The notes: generated from the sequence alone by a model not told the origin. Positions 1 through 12,594 are shown, counted from the stretch's first letter. The stretch is 64,000 bases of DNA from Datnioides undecimradiatus (GCA_008933995.1 WARS01000071.1:6334350-6398349), one strand, 5' to 3'. Program-made: numbers and translations.

Positions 1-542
1 GGAGGATGCAGTGGATATGATATTGATTTACTGATTTAATATTTAAATGATTAATTGTCATTTTTCTTGCAAAACCTTTTCAAGTTCCAGCCTCTTGTAC
101 CCTGATCACTGCACCCTTTTCATATTTATGTATAACAAATTCTATCTTCAGGTTTTGGACTGTTACCTTTGCAAAGTTTTGAAGATGTCACTGGGTGTTT
201 TAGAAAACTTGGATGGACTAGTTCAACTTTTCAAGGAACAAACATTTTTTTTTAATACATTCATTTACAAAATAATTGAGAAGATCATTGATAATGGCAA
301 TGATGGTCAGCTGCAACCAAGATGTGTGTCATTTTGCTCCTTTTAAAACCTTTTTTCCACAATTGTTCACAAGCGTTATGAATAAAGCAAAAGATTCATG
401 CAGTACTTAAATTGGCTGAATATTGAACAGATTTGTGAAATGCAGCCTCCAGCTGTTTTTTATGCTCTATATCCCACACCTGGAAACTGCTAGCACTCAA
501 GCTGTAGCCTTTGTCTAAATTCATCCCATTTTGTTTTGTAAG

Positions 543-3056
543 GACGAGGAGGAGGATCCAGTGGATGCAGAGATTCCTGACCCAAGTGGTATGACTGATG
601 ATGAGCTCAAGGCAGCGCTGCTCGAACATGGGTTCAAAGCTGGGCCTATAGTTGGTGAGGTTGCAATCAGTACTGTCTGAAATTGTTATTTTTCAACGTA
701 TAAGAAGAAGTCTGATCACCATTAATGTGTTAACGTTTGTTATTGAATATGTTGTTTGTCTGTGCTAGCCTCCACCAGGGCCCTGTATGAAACGAAACTT
801 AGGAAACTGCTTCAGTCTGATGAATGTGACCATCTGAATGGAGCAGAGAAAGGTGTATTATATTCTGACAGTGAAGAAGAGGAGGAAGGTACGAGAAAAA
901 TGCTGTTATCTTATTTGTCTAGATGTTCCATGGGTTTATTCTATAGTTGATCAGATTATATTTTATCTTTTTTTCATTATTTTGTGTGTGCAGGTTCTGA
1001 AGGTGCAAAAGAAGAAGTGGTTGAACAGTCAGAACAGGCCCAAGAAGAGAGCGGCCAGGTGAGACGACTATAAGTTAAACTTTGAAATAAAGCTTCAATA
1101 CAGTGCCACTTTGTGGTCATACTGTAGATTGCAGCTATAAAATTGGGTTGTAAATGGAAGCATTGCCTTGCAGGTGTTTGCAGGTTGAGTGTTGCTGTGG
1201 GATTTTTGTTTTTCAGAATGGTGATTATGTTTACCTGCAATGCTTTTTACCCTCATCAAGGATGGTAAATACTCCAGATATTAATATTGTTTGCACAAAC
1301 TACTGTCTCTCAATTTTCAGCAGACACTGATGTTTTTTGTGTTTGGTTGGGTCGGTCTTTTGTAGCATGCTCGTGCTTCTAGAAACAGAGAACCTTGTCC
1401 CAAGTGGAATTCGGGGAATGCACTAAAATCATCAGAGCGGAGTCGGCCTCGCAGTGCAGTAGGAATTAGCAGAGCATCCTCTGTAGATCAGCGCTCAGGA
1501 TTAGGATCAGGGGTATGCCGGTCTTATTTCACTTCTCTTGTGGATTTTAAATTCTCTGCATTCCTTGCTTAGACTGCTTAACTTTATTGTGTGTCCTTCT
1601 CAAGCCTTCATTGGGGTATTTTTTTTATATAGCGGTGGGCATCTGTATCTCACTGTATAATTTGTCATGAATGACATGTGTTTGTGTAGCCATGAACATG
1701 ATAATACTAATCCTTGCAGGTTCCATCTGGATCACAATCAGCAATGCCCAATAGTTCATCATTATCCTCTCAGGCCTTCAGCATCACTCAAATGGTTGAG
1801 GAGGAAAGTTAATTTCATGTTTTTAAACACCTGTTCTGCATCTATACAGTTGATCTTTTGATGTGACTAATCACTGCTGGAGTGCACACTCAGTAATGTA
1901 CACTCTCACTCCAAACAACAGATGGAGAGTCGAAGCTCACTCTCAACTTGCACAGACACAGAGAGAGAGTTGAATGGGAGCAATGTGCAGGAACATTGGT
2001 CACGGTCCAACAGGGTCAGTAGTGCTCGCATTGTTCAGTCACACTTTAAGCTCAAACTTCGGTGGTTGCTGGAGAGGTTCACTGGAAGCGGGAGCAAAAG
2101 CTGACCACAGAAATTCAGTGTATAATGTGTTACATCTCCTTTCCTCAGCTGGAGATGCCAATTGTGGACCAACACACCATGAAGAACCAGTCTATGTACT
2201 ACACCCCCAAGGCCTCCCCTTGTAAATGGGGAATGAAGGCACATACATCTTCTAGCTGGCTTTTGGTTTTTCTGTCGTTTGTTTCATATCACTTGATGGG
2301 GAGGCATGTGCGTCTTCTATAAAAACACACTGTGACAACCTCAACAGTTGATTTCTTTTTGTTTGTCAGTTGGTCTCAGTTCTCTGGTCATCACATCAGT
2401 AATCACCCTTTTCCTTCATCACTATCTGACTCGCCGGGACTCTTGCAACAGTGCAACTCTGCTGTCTGGGACATATTTGTCGTTTTCCCTGCTCCACTTA
2501 GTCATTTCTGCTTTTTTCCCCAGCTTCCTCAGGAACCTGTGAAAGATGATTTCAAGGACATGTTTCCGGACACTCAGACCACACCCACAGGAATCTAGTA
2601 AGTGCCACACCAACACTACTGTTACTGTTGAATTAGAATTTGATTTCACTGAAGCACAAGATCAGAACTTGAATAACTGGTGGTGTGACATGGTAAGAGT
2701 TCTATGATAGGATTATCAGTACATATGCTCTGTTGCATTTCAGTGTCACTCGTCGGAGGCCCATCAAGGGCGCCGCAGGGAGACCTATCCAGTACGTGTA
2801 CCCAGACACTCCTGCCAGCCCAACAACCCTAGAGAGACGAGAGGTGGAGCGCCGCCTTGTGCCCGTCTATGTACAGATTATGGTCTTCATCGTGGTGGTG
2901 GTTCTCTTGTACCTCATTAATCTTTGTGTGGAGGACAACTCATTCAGCCCATTTGTGGCCTTACTGGCCAGTCTAAACCAGGGGGCTGACAGTGAGGAGG
3001 AGCTTTGGCTTCAACCTGAGACACAGGACACACCAGCACTTTCTGGACAGGTGTAA
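543..3056 (+). CDS. LAP2/thymopoietin-like LEM-domain inner nuclear membrane protein, 5' end outside window
   Basis: Seen: exons at 543-654, 769-888, 994-1058, 1366-1512, 1720-1794, 1922-2014, 2149-2221, 2370-2398, 2524-2597 and 2744-3056 join to 366 codons in one frame, ending in TAA. The first two exons encode a LEM domain (MTDDELKAALLEHGFKAGPI, then STRALYETKLRKLL). A Ser/Arg-rich middle follows. The C-terminal part has DMFPDTQTTPTGI, RRPIKGAAGRP and one hydrophobic helix (VYVQIMVFIVVVVLLYLINL) about 45 residues from the end. Known: LAP2 proteins bind BAF through the LEM domain and anchor chromatin and lamins at the inner nuclear membrane; mammalian LAP2-beta has a similar TPTGI plus RRPIKGAAGRP block before its membrane helix. 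Inferred: a LAP2 relative whose N-terminal exon lies upstream. Its place beside PM20D1 suggests the LEMD1 locus. The donors at 1795 (gttgag) and 2399 are weak and were chosen because they keep phase. Confidence 0.8.
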
Positions 3057-3494
3057 CTCAGGGTTGTGTGTTGTTGTTGTTGTTGTTTTTTTTTAAAAAT
3101 CCTCTACATTGATTTACAGATATAAGGGCTCTTTTGGATTATGCACTGCCATAATGACCTTATCTGGGGACAGTATCCTCAGAGACCACAGACTACTTTA
3201 AACACTTTTTGTTGACTGCATACTGTATATATGGGAGCAAACCTCAAACCTCAGTTTTATGCAGTTATATGTTTTGCTAATGGTTATGTGTTACCAAAGT
3301 GTTTTTTTTCCACTGTCCTTTTAAATAATCACACAGAGATTGAGTTAAAGGTTCAGGCTTAGTTTCTCTAATTTAAAAATGATGTATTTTTTTCCCTGTA
3401 TCTATCCTAAATTGTGTAATGTGATGGTGTCTTTTCAATGCTGTAGTGGCACCATATTTGTATAGTGTGTTTTTACATATTTGAACCATATTTC

Positions 3495-3500
3495 AATAAA
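3495..3500 (+). terminator. Poly(A) signal of the LEM-domain gene
   Basis: AATAAA lies 439 bases after the stop codon at 3056, in AT-rich sequence and on the coding strand. The bases between are read as 3' UTR; no other gene was seen there. Confidence 0.55.
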
Positions 3501-4302
3501 ATATGTTTGGCTTAATACTTCTTTGTGGGACTGAAAAAGGTGAAAAGTACATGCAGGTAAAACACTCAGCACAGGTTTTTAGTATAGTAATATATTTTAG
3601 TAGATGGCATTGGGAAGATTACAAGTGCAGGTCATATTTCTAACATAATGTAATAAAACATGTCAAACAGTAGCTAGCTGATGGTTTTTTACATGCACTA
3701 CGTGAAATTTTGCTTTAACCCCTTCAGATCTGTGTGTTTTCTGCTGGGCCAAAAAATTTTTTTTAACTGATTCTGACTCCTCTCCAACATATAAAAAAAT
3801 TTGGAAAAAACACATTTTTGCTAACTCATGTTTTTAATAGTATTTTTTTCATGTCCATTCCAATGGACGCCACAACACAATGGGCGTAAAATGGCATAAA
3901 AACTTAAGAAAAATAAGGCTGAGTTTTTCCACATAGTAATCAAGTATGACCTAAACATCTGGAACTGGATGTTTGCATGTGTTTGAGTCTGTGTACCGTT
4001 CTGAACATGCACATGAACTTGATAGGTGTATCACAGCATGGGTAGGGAACAGCAGTGAGGTCATCACCAGGAAAACCCGGAGCCTGCAAAAAGAGAGGGA
4101 AATAATGCAATCTGAACATGCACATGAACACAAGATGTATGATTGTAGATAAGATTACCTGAAATCAGTTTTCAGTAAACTATCATGGAACTCATAACCA
4201 TACTTTTTATAGTAGGATACTGAACTGATAACACGTTAACTTGGAATGGAACTGGAACCTGAACTTGAGAAGACATCAGCTTGTGGATGTTTTCATGTAT
4301 TC

Positions 4303-4660
4303 TCATTTTCGATGAGCAGCCTTGAAGCAGTTTCGTTGTGGCACAAAGCACAAGTGGATGTTACACTTGTCACAAAAGATGTGTTTTTCCTGTACAGTTT
4401 GGCATCTTACATCTGGTAGCCTCTTTCTTTTCAGGGTTCACTTTTTTTACCAAATTTCTGTACGGTACAGACTGACAAGTTGATCAAGCAGGTCAATGCC
4501 GTCCATTGCTTCATTGTACAGCTTAACCAAATCTGGACGGGACACCATCAGAAACTGGGACTTCTTTTTGTCCCACTGCTGCACTTCATCCATTCTCCCA
4601 ACACCAATGAGAACTGGTCTGTTGTCATACCATTTGACCAGTCACAGCTTCCTCAAGGCT
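4303..4660 (-). pseudogene. piggyBac-like transposase C-terminal fragment
   Basis: Seen on the minus strand: KWYDNRPVLIGVGRMDEVQQ, then a Trp-Asp-Lys block, SRPDLVKLYNEAMDGIDLLD and a Leu-Tyr-Arg-Thr stretch. After a frame break comes a Cys-rich tail with CTGKTHLFCDKCNIHLC. Known: piggyBac transposases carry a VPRPxxVxxYNxxMGGVDxxD block and end in a Cys-rich zinc-binding domain. The catalytic first part of the protein is missing, and the frame breaks before the Cys-rich tail, so the fragment is not functional. Confidence 0.75.
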
Positions 4661-4661
4661 T

Positions 4662-4743
4662 TTATATATATATATATATATGTATATATAATCTATATTA
4701 TATTATATTATATTATATTATATTATATTATATTATATTATAT
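4662..4743. repeat. (TA)n then (TATTA)n microsatellite
   Basis: A run of alternating TA is followed by about ten copies of a five-base TATTA unit. It lies inside the piggyBac-type element and has no coding meaning. Confidence 0.9.
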
Positions 4744-5170
4744 AAAATGTATAATCACGAATAAATAAACTGTGACACCATACTTTACCTATGGAAAGCT
4801 TACAGGTATTTTGTTTCTTTATATACTGACACTATGTTCAAAATAACTTCAAATAATACCACTTGTAACAGTTACAATTATTAGGCACTTAATCCTCCCT
4901 CTCTGCAGTCGCTCCGCCATGTCTGTCTGTCACTCTCTCAGAGCGTGCTCAAAGTCATGACATGATTATGATTGGATAATCAGGATCCAATCAGTAACCA
5001 GCATTACTGAAATCATTCAATTACAGGGTATTTATTGGTTTAGAGACATAAATATGTCATGTCCATTCCAATGGTCCGACGGGGTTAAGACCAGCAGGTG
5101 GCGCTTAATCAACAAGCCCTTACAAACCTACACAACACATTCACAGTGAACGAGTTCACAGCATGCAACC

Positions 5171-8100
5171 ATGACAGACCCGGGGCCAAAGTTCAAAATA
5201 TTCCGGTATTTAAAGATTATTATCGGAAGCTTTGCAATTGTAGCTCTGATATTATTTACTATAGCGTTTTTCAGGACTCTTTCGCTGGACGTAAACGCCG
5301 GTCTTCAACTTGCACATTGGGAAAAGACGAATAACATCACGCTTGTCATTGACCAGCAACGGAGAGAGGAGCTTCTTGCAAATTTTAAAGGTGACTTCCG
5401 CCTCCTAGTCGGTGAAGTGTACGGTAAGGTAGCTGACAGACAAGTGGGGAAGCTGCTGCTGTCAAACCGTGTCTATAAACGCTTTCTCTGCTCATTCATC
5501 CAGACTCTATCCGGATCCCCACAGTGTCATTCTCAGAGACTGAGATCAACACCACCGCGCTGCTTGAATTTGACAAGCTCCTCCGTAAAGGTAACTCCAA
5601 CTCTGACACTAAAAGACGTGCATGAATACGCCGTTTGAACACCGGTGTGTTGACAGAACAACGTTAGTTGCGGGCTGTCACGTGACGTAATTTAGCCGAG
5701 CCTCTCCTAGCTAACTCCCTAACCGTTGGCTAACGTTCAACAGTTGTAACGTTAATTTGTTGTTGCCATCCACGTACAGAGAGCTAATAGGCTCGTTTGA
5801 GATATGAGGCTAGTTTGAGATATGAACTGCGCCTCGCCCGGAAAGTGGACGAGACCGAGGGGCGGCGACAACAAGCTGCAGTCGAGTCGGACAGTTTTCA
5901 GCAACTTTGACAGAAAACAGACAGCAGGAAGTCACAGAGGTGTTTACATCACGCCAGTTCCGTCCGCACAATAGATGTATACTGAGATTTATAATGGTCT
6001 TTATGATAACACCTTGACCTGCAGACCACAGCACTGTCATTTTAATGTCATAGGACCTTAAACCAAAGAAACGGCGAAACTGAATCAACAGTCGAAACGT
6101 TCTCACGGCTGTTTACAGAGTCTCCTGGAGAAAACAACAACAATGACATTATAATTTTATTTTAGTCAAAGATATGAAGAGACAGCCAAGGGTCTCAGTC
6201 CCTTCACAACAGTTATATATCAGGGATTTCTCTGGCTGATCAACGCTGCAGGCTTTATTATAATCATATATGTAGAAGGGTGTGTGTGTGTGTGTAGCAT
6301 GCCTGTGCTTTCCGTATTTTCAAGTGCTTTATAAATTAACTTTATAATCACGATTACTACTACTACTACTACTACTAATAATAATAATAATAATAATGAT
6401 AAGAAGACGAAGAATAGTTCAGGATATGTTCGTTGACAGATTAATCCTTCACGCACAACATAGGAATAATGATTTCCAATCTAAACTACTGAGGGTTTGC
6501 AGTCGGGGGAGAGCAACTGCAGCGCCTGGCTGTGAAGCCTGCGGCCGGCTCGATCTCCCGAGATTATCGTTGTCCGTTAGTTTATGACGTCAGAGTAAGT
6601 CGGGCTCAAGTCGGACAGAAAACTAACCGGCATGCATTGTGCGCCTATCGCCGGTGATCGATTCTGCGCGGGTCCTGGCTCGTCTCGAACGAGCCTGATG
6701 TCACTAGCTAGCAGACGTAAGCTAACGTTAGCTACCTGGATGTAACGGCTAGAGGCGTTCATCCCCCACTCTCCTCTTTGAGTTGGCCGACAACTTGTCT
6801 TTGACTCTCAGTGGAGCCGACTTCATGTAATTAAGCAAGCCTCAAGTTATAATTTATAGGTTAAATTTGTAAGTGTCAGCAAAGTGTGTTTTTATTACTG
6901 GTTTCTCATTCCTCGTAGTTGTATTTTTTGTTAAACTCCATTGCATTTGTTTTCTGTTAGCGGTGAATCTGCTTTTACGTTCTCCATCAATAAACTACCC
7001 ACTTTGTATGTAAGTCGCCAGACAATAAGTGAAAAGTACCTAATAACCACAGTTTTACTCTGTTTGCTTGATTTCATTGATTTAGTTAGTTACAGAAAAT
7101 CAGCTAATCCTCACAAACTAAACTTCAACCAAGAAAATGTTGAAAATCACAAAAACCAATGAATGATTATTAAATTACCCTCTTTTCAATTGGTTTTCAA
7201 CCAGTGTTTTCCAGTATATTGTAGAACAAAGTCACACATTAAAAATTCCTTTATTGTGACAGTCCATTTTTCATTTACTCAGATAACTACACTAACAGGG
7301 ATTTTGCTCTAGTTGACATACCTCCACTATATCTTGACCTATAATGTTGTGTATTACACCTTTTTGAGCTCCAAAGAGACTGGAAGGCTCATAATGCAAC
7401 CCAAACTATCTTTTTGTTAGATCTATAGAGCTGTTCTTGAGCCACAGAACAATTTGTACAGCAGTTTTTATAGACAGTAGTTTTCTACACAGTATTAAAC
7501 AACCCTTAAGTGTGAAACTGGTGTAATTCTAACTTTAAGCTTGTCCTCTTCTTCTTCCTGTGTCAGCCTTCCCAACCGTTTTCTCGTCAAGCTTGGTTCG
7601 TCATGAATTGGTGGCCAACTACAGCCACCTGTTTTGGGTGCAAGGATCACAGCCTAACCTGGTGCCATACATGCTGCTGGCCCACATCGATGTAGTACCT
7701 GCCTCAGAGTCTGATGGCTGGGAGGCCCCGCCGTTTTCTGCTGAGGAGATAGATGGCTTCATCTACGGTAGAGGGACCATAGACGACAAGAGCCCTGTAA
7801 TGGTGAGAGAGAACAGTGAAACACTGTAGTGTTATCTTATATATTTATTGACCTTTCATGCACCAGTCAGGCTAAACCACTGTTTTACTTCATTTCTTCT
7901 AGGGAATACTTCAGGCGCTGGAATACTTGCTGGTGAATGGCTATGCTCCACGCAGAGGATTTTACATTGGTCTTGGTCACGATGAAGAAGTACTTTAATT
8001 ACTCTTAAAACTCACATTTTGAAAATGTTTAAGAGTTAAAACACTATATTTTAATGTCTTTTTTATATTTTGATTTAAAGGTCAACGGCTACAAAGGGGC

Positions 8101-10015
8101 AATGAGCATAGTGCGTGTGCTAAAGCAGCGTGGTGTGCAGCTGTCATTTGTCTTGGACGAGGGCCTGGCTGTGATTGATGGAGTCATCAGTGGTCTTGAA
8201 GCACCCGCTGCTCTGTGAGAACCAGCTATTTTACACATTATAACTTTGTAGTTTTTCCATGATCAAAGGTGTTTGACGTTTGACAGTAAAAAAAATTGGT
8301 GTTTTGTTTGTGTGTACATGTTTTGAAGAATTGGGATAAGTGAAAAAGGTATGGCCACTGTAAAGCTTAGTGTGTCTATGGCCCCCGGTCACTCCTCAAT
8401 GCCTGCCCGTGAGTCCAGCATTGGGATCTTAGCTGCAGCAGTCAAAAGGTGAGAGAAACATTTACTTGAAATTGATTTTTATCATTCATTTTCTTTTCTA
8501 TTCTGTTTAGTCAGTGTTTTTAGTCTGTACAATATACATAACTTTGCAAACGTGCATCATGCAATTTCCTCAGACTAGAGGAAAATCCCATGCCGAGATT
8601 ATTTGGTCACGGCCCTGAACGCGAAACCTTTGAGCATCTTGCACATAAGGTAAGGGGGACTGTCTACTTGAATACTACACATCCAGCTAATACCTTGTTG
8701 TTTCTCAGTTACCAATACTTTGACTTCAGTTCAGGCTTCCACTGAACTTCGTGATGTCAAATTTGTGGCTGTTCTCCCCACTGCTCAGCAGGTAAACGCA
8801 TCATTCAGCGTGTTTTCCTCTGGATTTGGCGTCGGAATATATTAGCTAATATGTTTTATGTTGCAGGTTGCTTGAGAGAAAACCAGACACTAATGCTTTT
8901 GTAAGGACAACTACAGCAATCACCATGTTTAACGCAGGAGTCAAGGTACAGTTAGTATTAAAATAGAAAGTAGTTTGCAGAAAGTTAGATAGCAAGCAAT
9001 CAGTTTTCCTTTAAAACTTCAAAGGTTCCCACATTTTTTTTTTTCACTCCATGTAGGTGAATATCCTCCCTTCACTTGCTGAAGCTTATGTGAATCTACG
9101 AATCCACCCAGCACAGTCATTACAAGAGGTAGAGCGAGAAACTGTATTAAGTTTTTTGAGAATTTCTGATGTCTCGCCACAAATTTTCAGATTTGAATAA
9201 GCCGTGTGCTGTCTTGTCTAGGTCCTGGACCTTATCCAGTCTACAGTGGGAGACCAACGGGTGAAGATAGAACTCGTTAATGGGTTTGACCCTCTGCCTG
9301 TCAGCTCGACTGATGAAAAGTCCCTTGGCTTTCAGATCATTAAGAAAACAGTGTTGGACATGTTTCCAACAGTTACAGTTGCTCCAGGTAGAATCTGGAT
9401 AAGTGTAATTTTTAAAATATGTTCATAAATGTCTGAATATTTCCTAAGTGTTTCGATTTAATGTTTGCAGGTATCTGTATTGGGAACACAGACAGTCGAC
9501 ACTTCAAAGACCTGACCAATGATATTTATCACTTCGCCCCGGTGTGGTTTAAACCAGGTGATGCTCAGAGGTAAGAACCAAGTGTGTCTAGCACTCAATG
9601 AAAACAGTCAACAAAACCTGCATTATAATAAACTCTTTGTGCAGAGTAATATCAGGCAAACTGAAAGGCGACCTTTTGAACATAAGAGAGCTTTCTGTTG
9701 TCGGTCACTCTTTTACGTCACAAACTACATCATATGTAACGCGTGACCTACTTGTAATACTGCTCAGACTTAAAGTTCCTTATGAACTCAATATAGTAAT
9801 TTATGTTTTGAACTGTTTGCCTAGTTTACCCCTCCGCTTTGATCATGAAAAGATACCGTAAAGGAGGTTTTTTCTTTTTTCTTAGATTCCATGGCATCAA
9901 TGAAAGGATTTCCAAAAAGAACTACGAGGAGCTCATAGTATTTTACTTCAATCTCATTCAAAATTGTGACATTCAGAAGCTGCCAGAGCCTCACAGCTCT
10001 GTCCATGAACTTTAA
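5171..10015 (+). CDS. pm20d1: PM20D1, secreted peptidase M20 domain-containing protein 1
   Basis: Seen: 13 exons (5171-5390, 5504-5590, 7567-7802, 7903-7989, 8081-8214, 8329-8448, 8574-8649, 8730-8791, 8867-8945, 9057-9128, 9222-9387, 9471-9570, 9886-10015) join to 522 residues with no break. An N-terminal hydrophobic segment ([19 protein letters not shown]) acts as signal or anchor. M20 metal and catalytic motifs are present: [10 protein letters not shown] (His ligand), [10 protein letters not shown] (bridging Asp), [10 protein letters not shown] (general base and ligand Glu), APGHSSMP (dimerisation-domain His) and GNTDSRHF (last His ligand). Known: PM20D1 is a secreted enzyme that makes and breaks N-acyl amino acids, which act as uncouplers of respiration. 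All motifs are intact, so the gene looks functional. The donor of exon 4 (gtactt) is weak but keeps phase. Intron 2 is the longest, at about 2 kb. Confidence 0.93.
6470..6780 (+). promoter_or_regulatory. CpG-rich segment with a palindromic CRE in PM20D1 intron 2
   Basis: This stretch is richer in G, C and CpG than the AT-rich DNA around it. It holds a perfect TGACGTCA at 6585-6592, followed at once by a donor-like sequence (AGAGTAAGT). It could be an internal promoter or enhancer, or a remnant of an inserted repeat. Function is inferred from composition only. Confidence 0.25.
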
Positions 10016-10186
10016 GGAACATGCATTGAGTCATAATAGATAAAATAATAAAAAATAATAGATTGGTCTGCATAATTTCAACAGCACCTTACGAGACTGA
10101 GTGTACAGTCACTTTAATTTCAAACAAAAGAAGTGATTCTGCATTGTAGAGCCAGAAGGTGTGATTTCCATAGCTTCGCAGCAAAC

Positions 10187-10192
10187 AATAAA
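10187..10192 (+). terminator. Poly(A) signal of PM20D1
   Basis: AATAAA lies 172 bases after the PM20D1 stop codon. A second AATAAA, at 10047-10052, is closer to the stop and could also be used. Confidence 0.5.
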
Positions 10193-10339
10193 CACTTTTT
10201 AATCTTGATAATTTACAGTATGGACATTGTTGCAATGAAATGAATCTGCAATTTGCTTTTATGGTGAAGATTCTGTGGTGGACTGCTTTGATGATGGTAC
10301 AGTATGACTGAATGAAACCTAATACTTGTCAAGTTAAGC

Positions 10340-10810
10340 TGGCCACAATTAGTTCCCGTCCTTGTCTGTGTTGTCTTGTGTCTTCCTGTTTTATTTTGAA
10401 AGTACTAAGTTCCCCCTCATTTCAGGTGGCTTGCCCTTCCTCTTGTGTTTCCCGCTGGTCTGATTGTCTTCCCTGCTGTGATTGTTTCCACCTGTTTCCC
10501 CCTAATCCCAGTGTGTATATATTGTCCGCGTTTCCCCTGTCCTGTGCCAGTTCGTCTTGTTAGTTTTGTTTGATACTTTGTTTTCTAGTCTTGTTTCTTG
10601 TTTCGTCTTCTGAGTGATTTTGAGTTTGATTTTTAGAGAAGTGCAGGTTTTGTTTTTTTTTAATGAAAATCTTTTGTTTTTTCCTCACAAGCGATTGAGT
10701 TTGAAGAATAGTCAGTGCTTTGCCTCGTTTGAGTGATTTTTCTGTTAATACTTTGTATTTAATAAATTATCTTTTCATTTGCACTTTGTCTTTTGAGTTG
10801 TGCATTTGGG
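10340..10810 (+). repeat. Dispersed-repeat-like segment, possibly a solo LTR
   Basis: This pyrimidine-rich block has a TATA-like box (tgtatatatt near 10512), then GTCCTGTGCCAGTTCGTC, then an AATAAA near 10760. Promoter, start region and poly(A) signal within about 450 bases fit an LTR or a related fish repeat. No coding sequence was seen in it. The family name is not known to me, and target-site duplications were not confirmed. Confidence 0.35.
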
Positions 10811-10819
10811 TTCATACAC

Positions 10820-12580
10820 CAGTCTTGTCAATACTGTAGTACTTGAAAACCTGAGATTATTATGGTACGTTCAACATGAATGAAATGACTGCTATATTTT
10901 TGGGTGCTCATAACAGACATATGTAAAAAGATGCTTCTTATTTGGGAAATGCTGAATTGTGATATGTAATTTAGTACCCTAAGTGTATAGAACGACGTAC
11001 TATCACTGACTGAATCTTAGGTGAATCCTGATTTCTAAAGGTGATACGAATTTGCACACAATCTTGGGAAGGGTCACGGTTTGAAAAATAAAACATTATT
11101 TAAAATTATGTGCTTATTTTCATACACACTTAACTTGGACATTAAACAATCCACTCGTAAAATCACATTATTTACCATGTTGAAAAAACATTTATTTTCA
11201 GACTTAGGCTATTTAACTAGGAGACATTCAACTGCACTCACAATTTAAGCATACGTAGAAGAAGAAGCCTTTTCTCTCAGTGAAAAAATAAATTGATACA
11301 CAGCAGCTTTCAATAACATACTTCCATTAATTACCTGTAATGCTAGGTGGTAAGCTGGGTGGTATCACATGTATGGCTTGTCTCTGTTGTGTGCTAGTCT
11401 AGTTCTGTAGGAATAGGAGTGGGCTTGGTAGTGACAAGGAGACAGCAAAAGAAGAACCTGATGTGGGCCCTTCTGTGTTGATGTTGGATGTTGAAATAGG
11501 TACCATCACACACCAAGGGGAACGTTAAATCATCCATATTTATCTTCATATATGAGAAAAACCAAGTGACGTGTCGCTGGCTAGCTGTGTTAAAACAGAA
11601 GTCTGTCTGTGGTACCAGTTGGGAAAGTCTGCAGTGACCACTGTGGATTTGGTTTATGTTGAGAAGTGGGTCTGATGAGCGTGGAAGATTGCTTGAAGAT
11701 TGGTTGAAGAGCATCATTATCAGAGATCATCAGAGTTAAATTTTAGTGGCTACTGAGTAAGGATGATGGACAGGCCTATTCATAAGGACCCAACAGTGTC
11801 TGTCCTGCCACAAGGAAAATGCAAAACAGAAGAAGGCAGAGGACCAAAATTAAGATTATCTGTAAAAGTATAGAATATGATATTAACTATCAACATTACA
11901 CTTGTGAAGTGAAATGATTCAGTGGGCTTACAGCACAGCACAAAGACAGCATTAGATTGCCAAATCCCCCGCTGCCATCAGGTAGGGGGTGTTTAAAAAA
12001 TGGCTTTGATATGTGAATCCCTACTGTCCAGAGGGACAAAAAGAAGACAGAAATACAGAAGCCGGAGAATTGAATCACCATTGAATGGCTGGGCTGCTAG
12101 TGAAGTCAGTGTTCCCTTAGTATCTCACTGCATCAGCAATAACATAAAATAACCAAACAAGGCATCAACAACAACAGGTAGCACATGAAAATAACTGCAG
12201 CCTTTATTTCTTATCTGAAATCCACCACAACACTGTAAACCTCCACTCTAGCCATTGCTGTTTGTCACATATAAACAAGGCGTGCCTTCAGCCAAGTAAA
12301 ACATTGTGTAATCTTACGTTGTGAACCAGTTTTTGTGTATGCCTATAAGGCAGCTGTCAAGAAGAAACAAGAAACAGCTGCTGTTGTATGATTAACACAG
12401 CATCAAGTTAAATATAGCCTAAGCATGTCCACAAAAGTTTCAAAGACATATTTTTATGTTTATATATACATTTTATTTTTACTCATTTGCTGAGAATTGC
12501 ATGTGTCACACAAAAGGCTCTAACTCTAGTTGATTAGTTACTACTGCCACATGTGATCTGGGCTGCTCATATAGGCAGCA
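10820..12580. other. Intergenic DNA with no supported gene
   Basis: AT-rich sequence between PM20D1 and the first chitinase. On the minus strand, 11394-11717 and 11896-12081 are open, the second with a hydrophobic start, but I recognise no family and the splice signals between them do not give one continuous frame. I make no gene call. Confidence 0.5.
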
Positions 12581-12594
12581 TGTCACAGGAATAA

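Larger units (their letters stand above)
3715..5088 (-). mobile_element. Internally deleted piggyBac-type DNA transposon
   Basis: Seen: the element is bounded by TTAA on both sides (3715-3718 and 5085-5088). Inside these, the ends are CCCCTTCAGA and, reading inward on the other strand, CCCCGTCGGA, an imperfect terminal inverted repeat (8 of 10). A subterminal block, GTCCATTCCAATGG, recurs near both ends (about 3852 and 5061). A minus-strand piggyBac-like transposase remnant lies inside. Known: piggyBac elements insert at TTAA and start with C-rich inverted repeats. Inferred: an old, non-autonomous copy of about 1.37 kb between the LEM gene and PM20D1. A TA / TATTA microsatellite sits inside it. 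Confidence 0.75.

Noticed and set aside
1-30. The window start resembles the exon at 549-570 (GGAGGATGCAGTGGATATGA versus GGAGGATCCAGTGGATGCAG)
   Set aside because: About 20 bases of similarity in Glu/Asp-rich coding-type sequence are not enough to call a duplicated exon.
11394-12081. Minus-strand frames with a hydrophobic start, thought to be a small secreted protein
   Set aside because: The possible splice sites do not keep one frame, and no family is recognisable.
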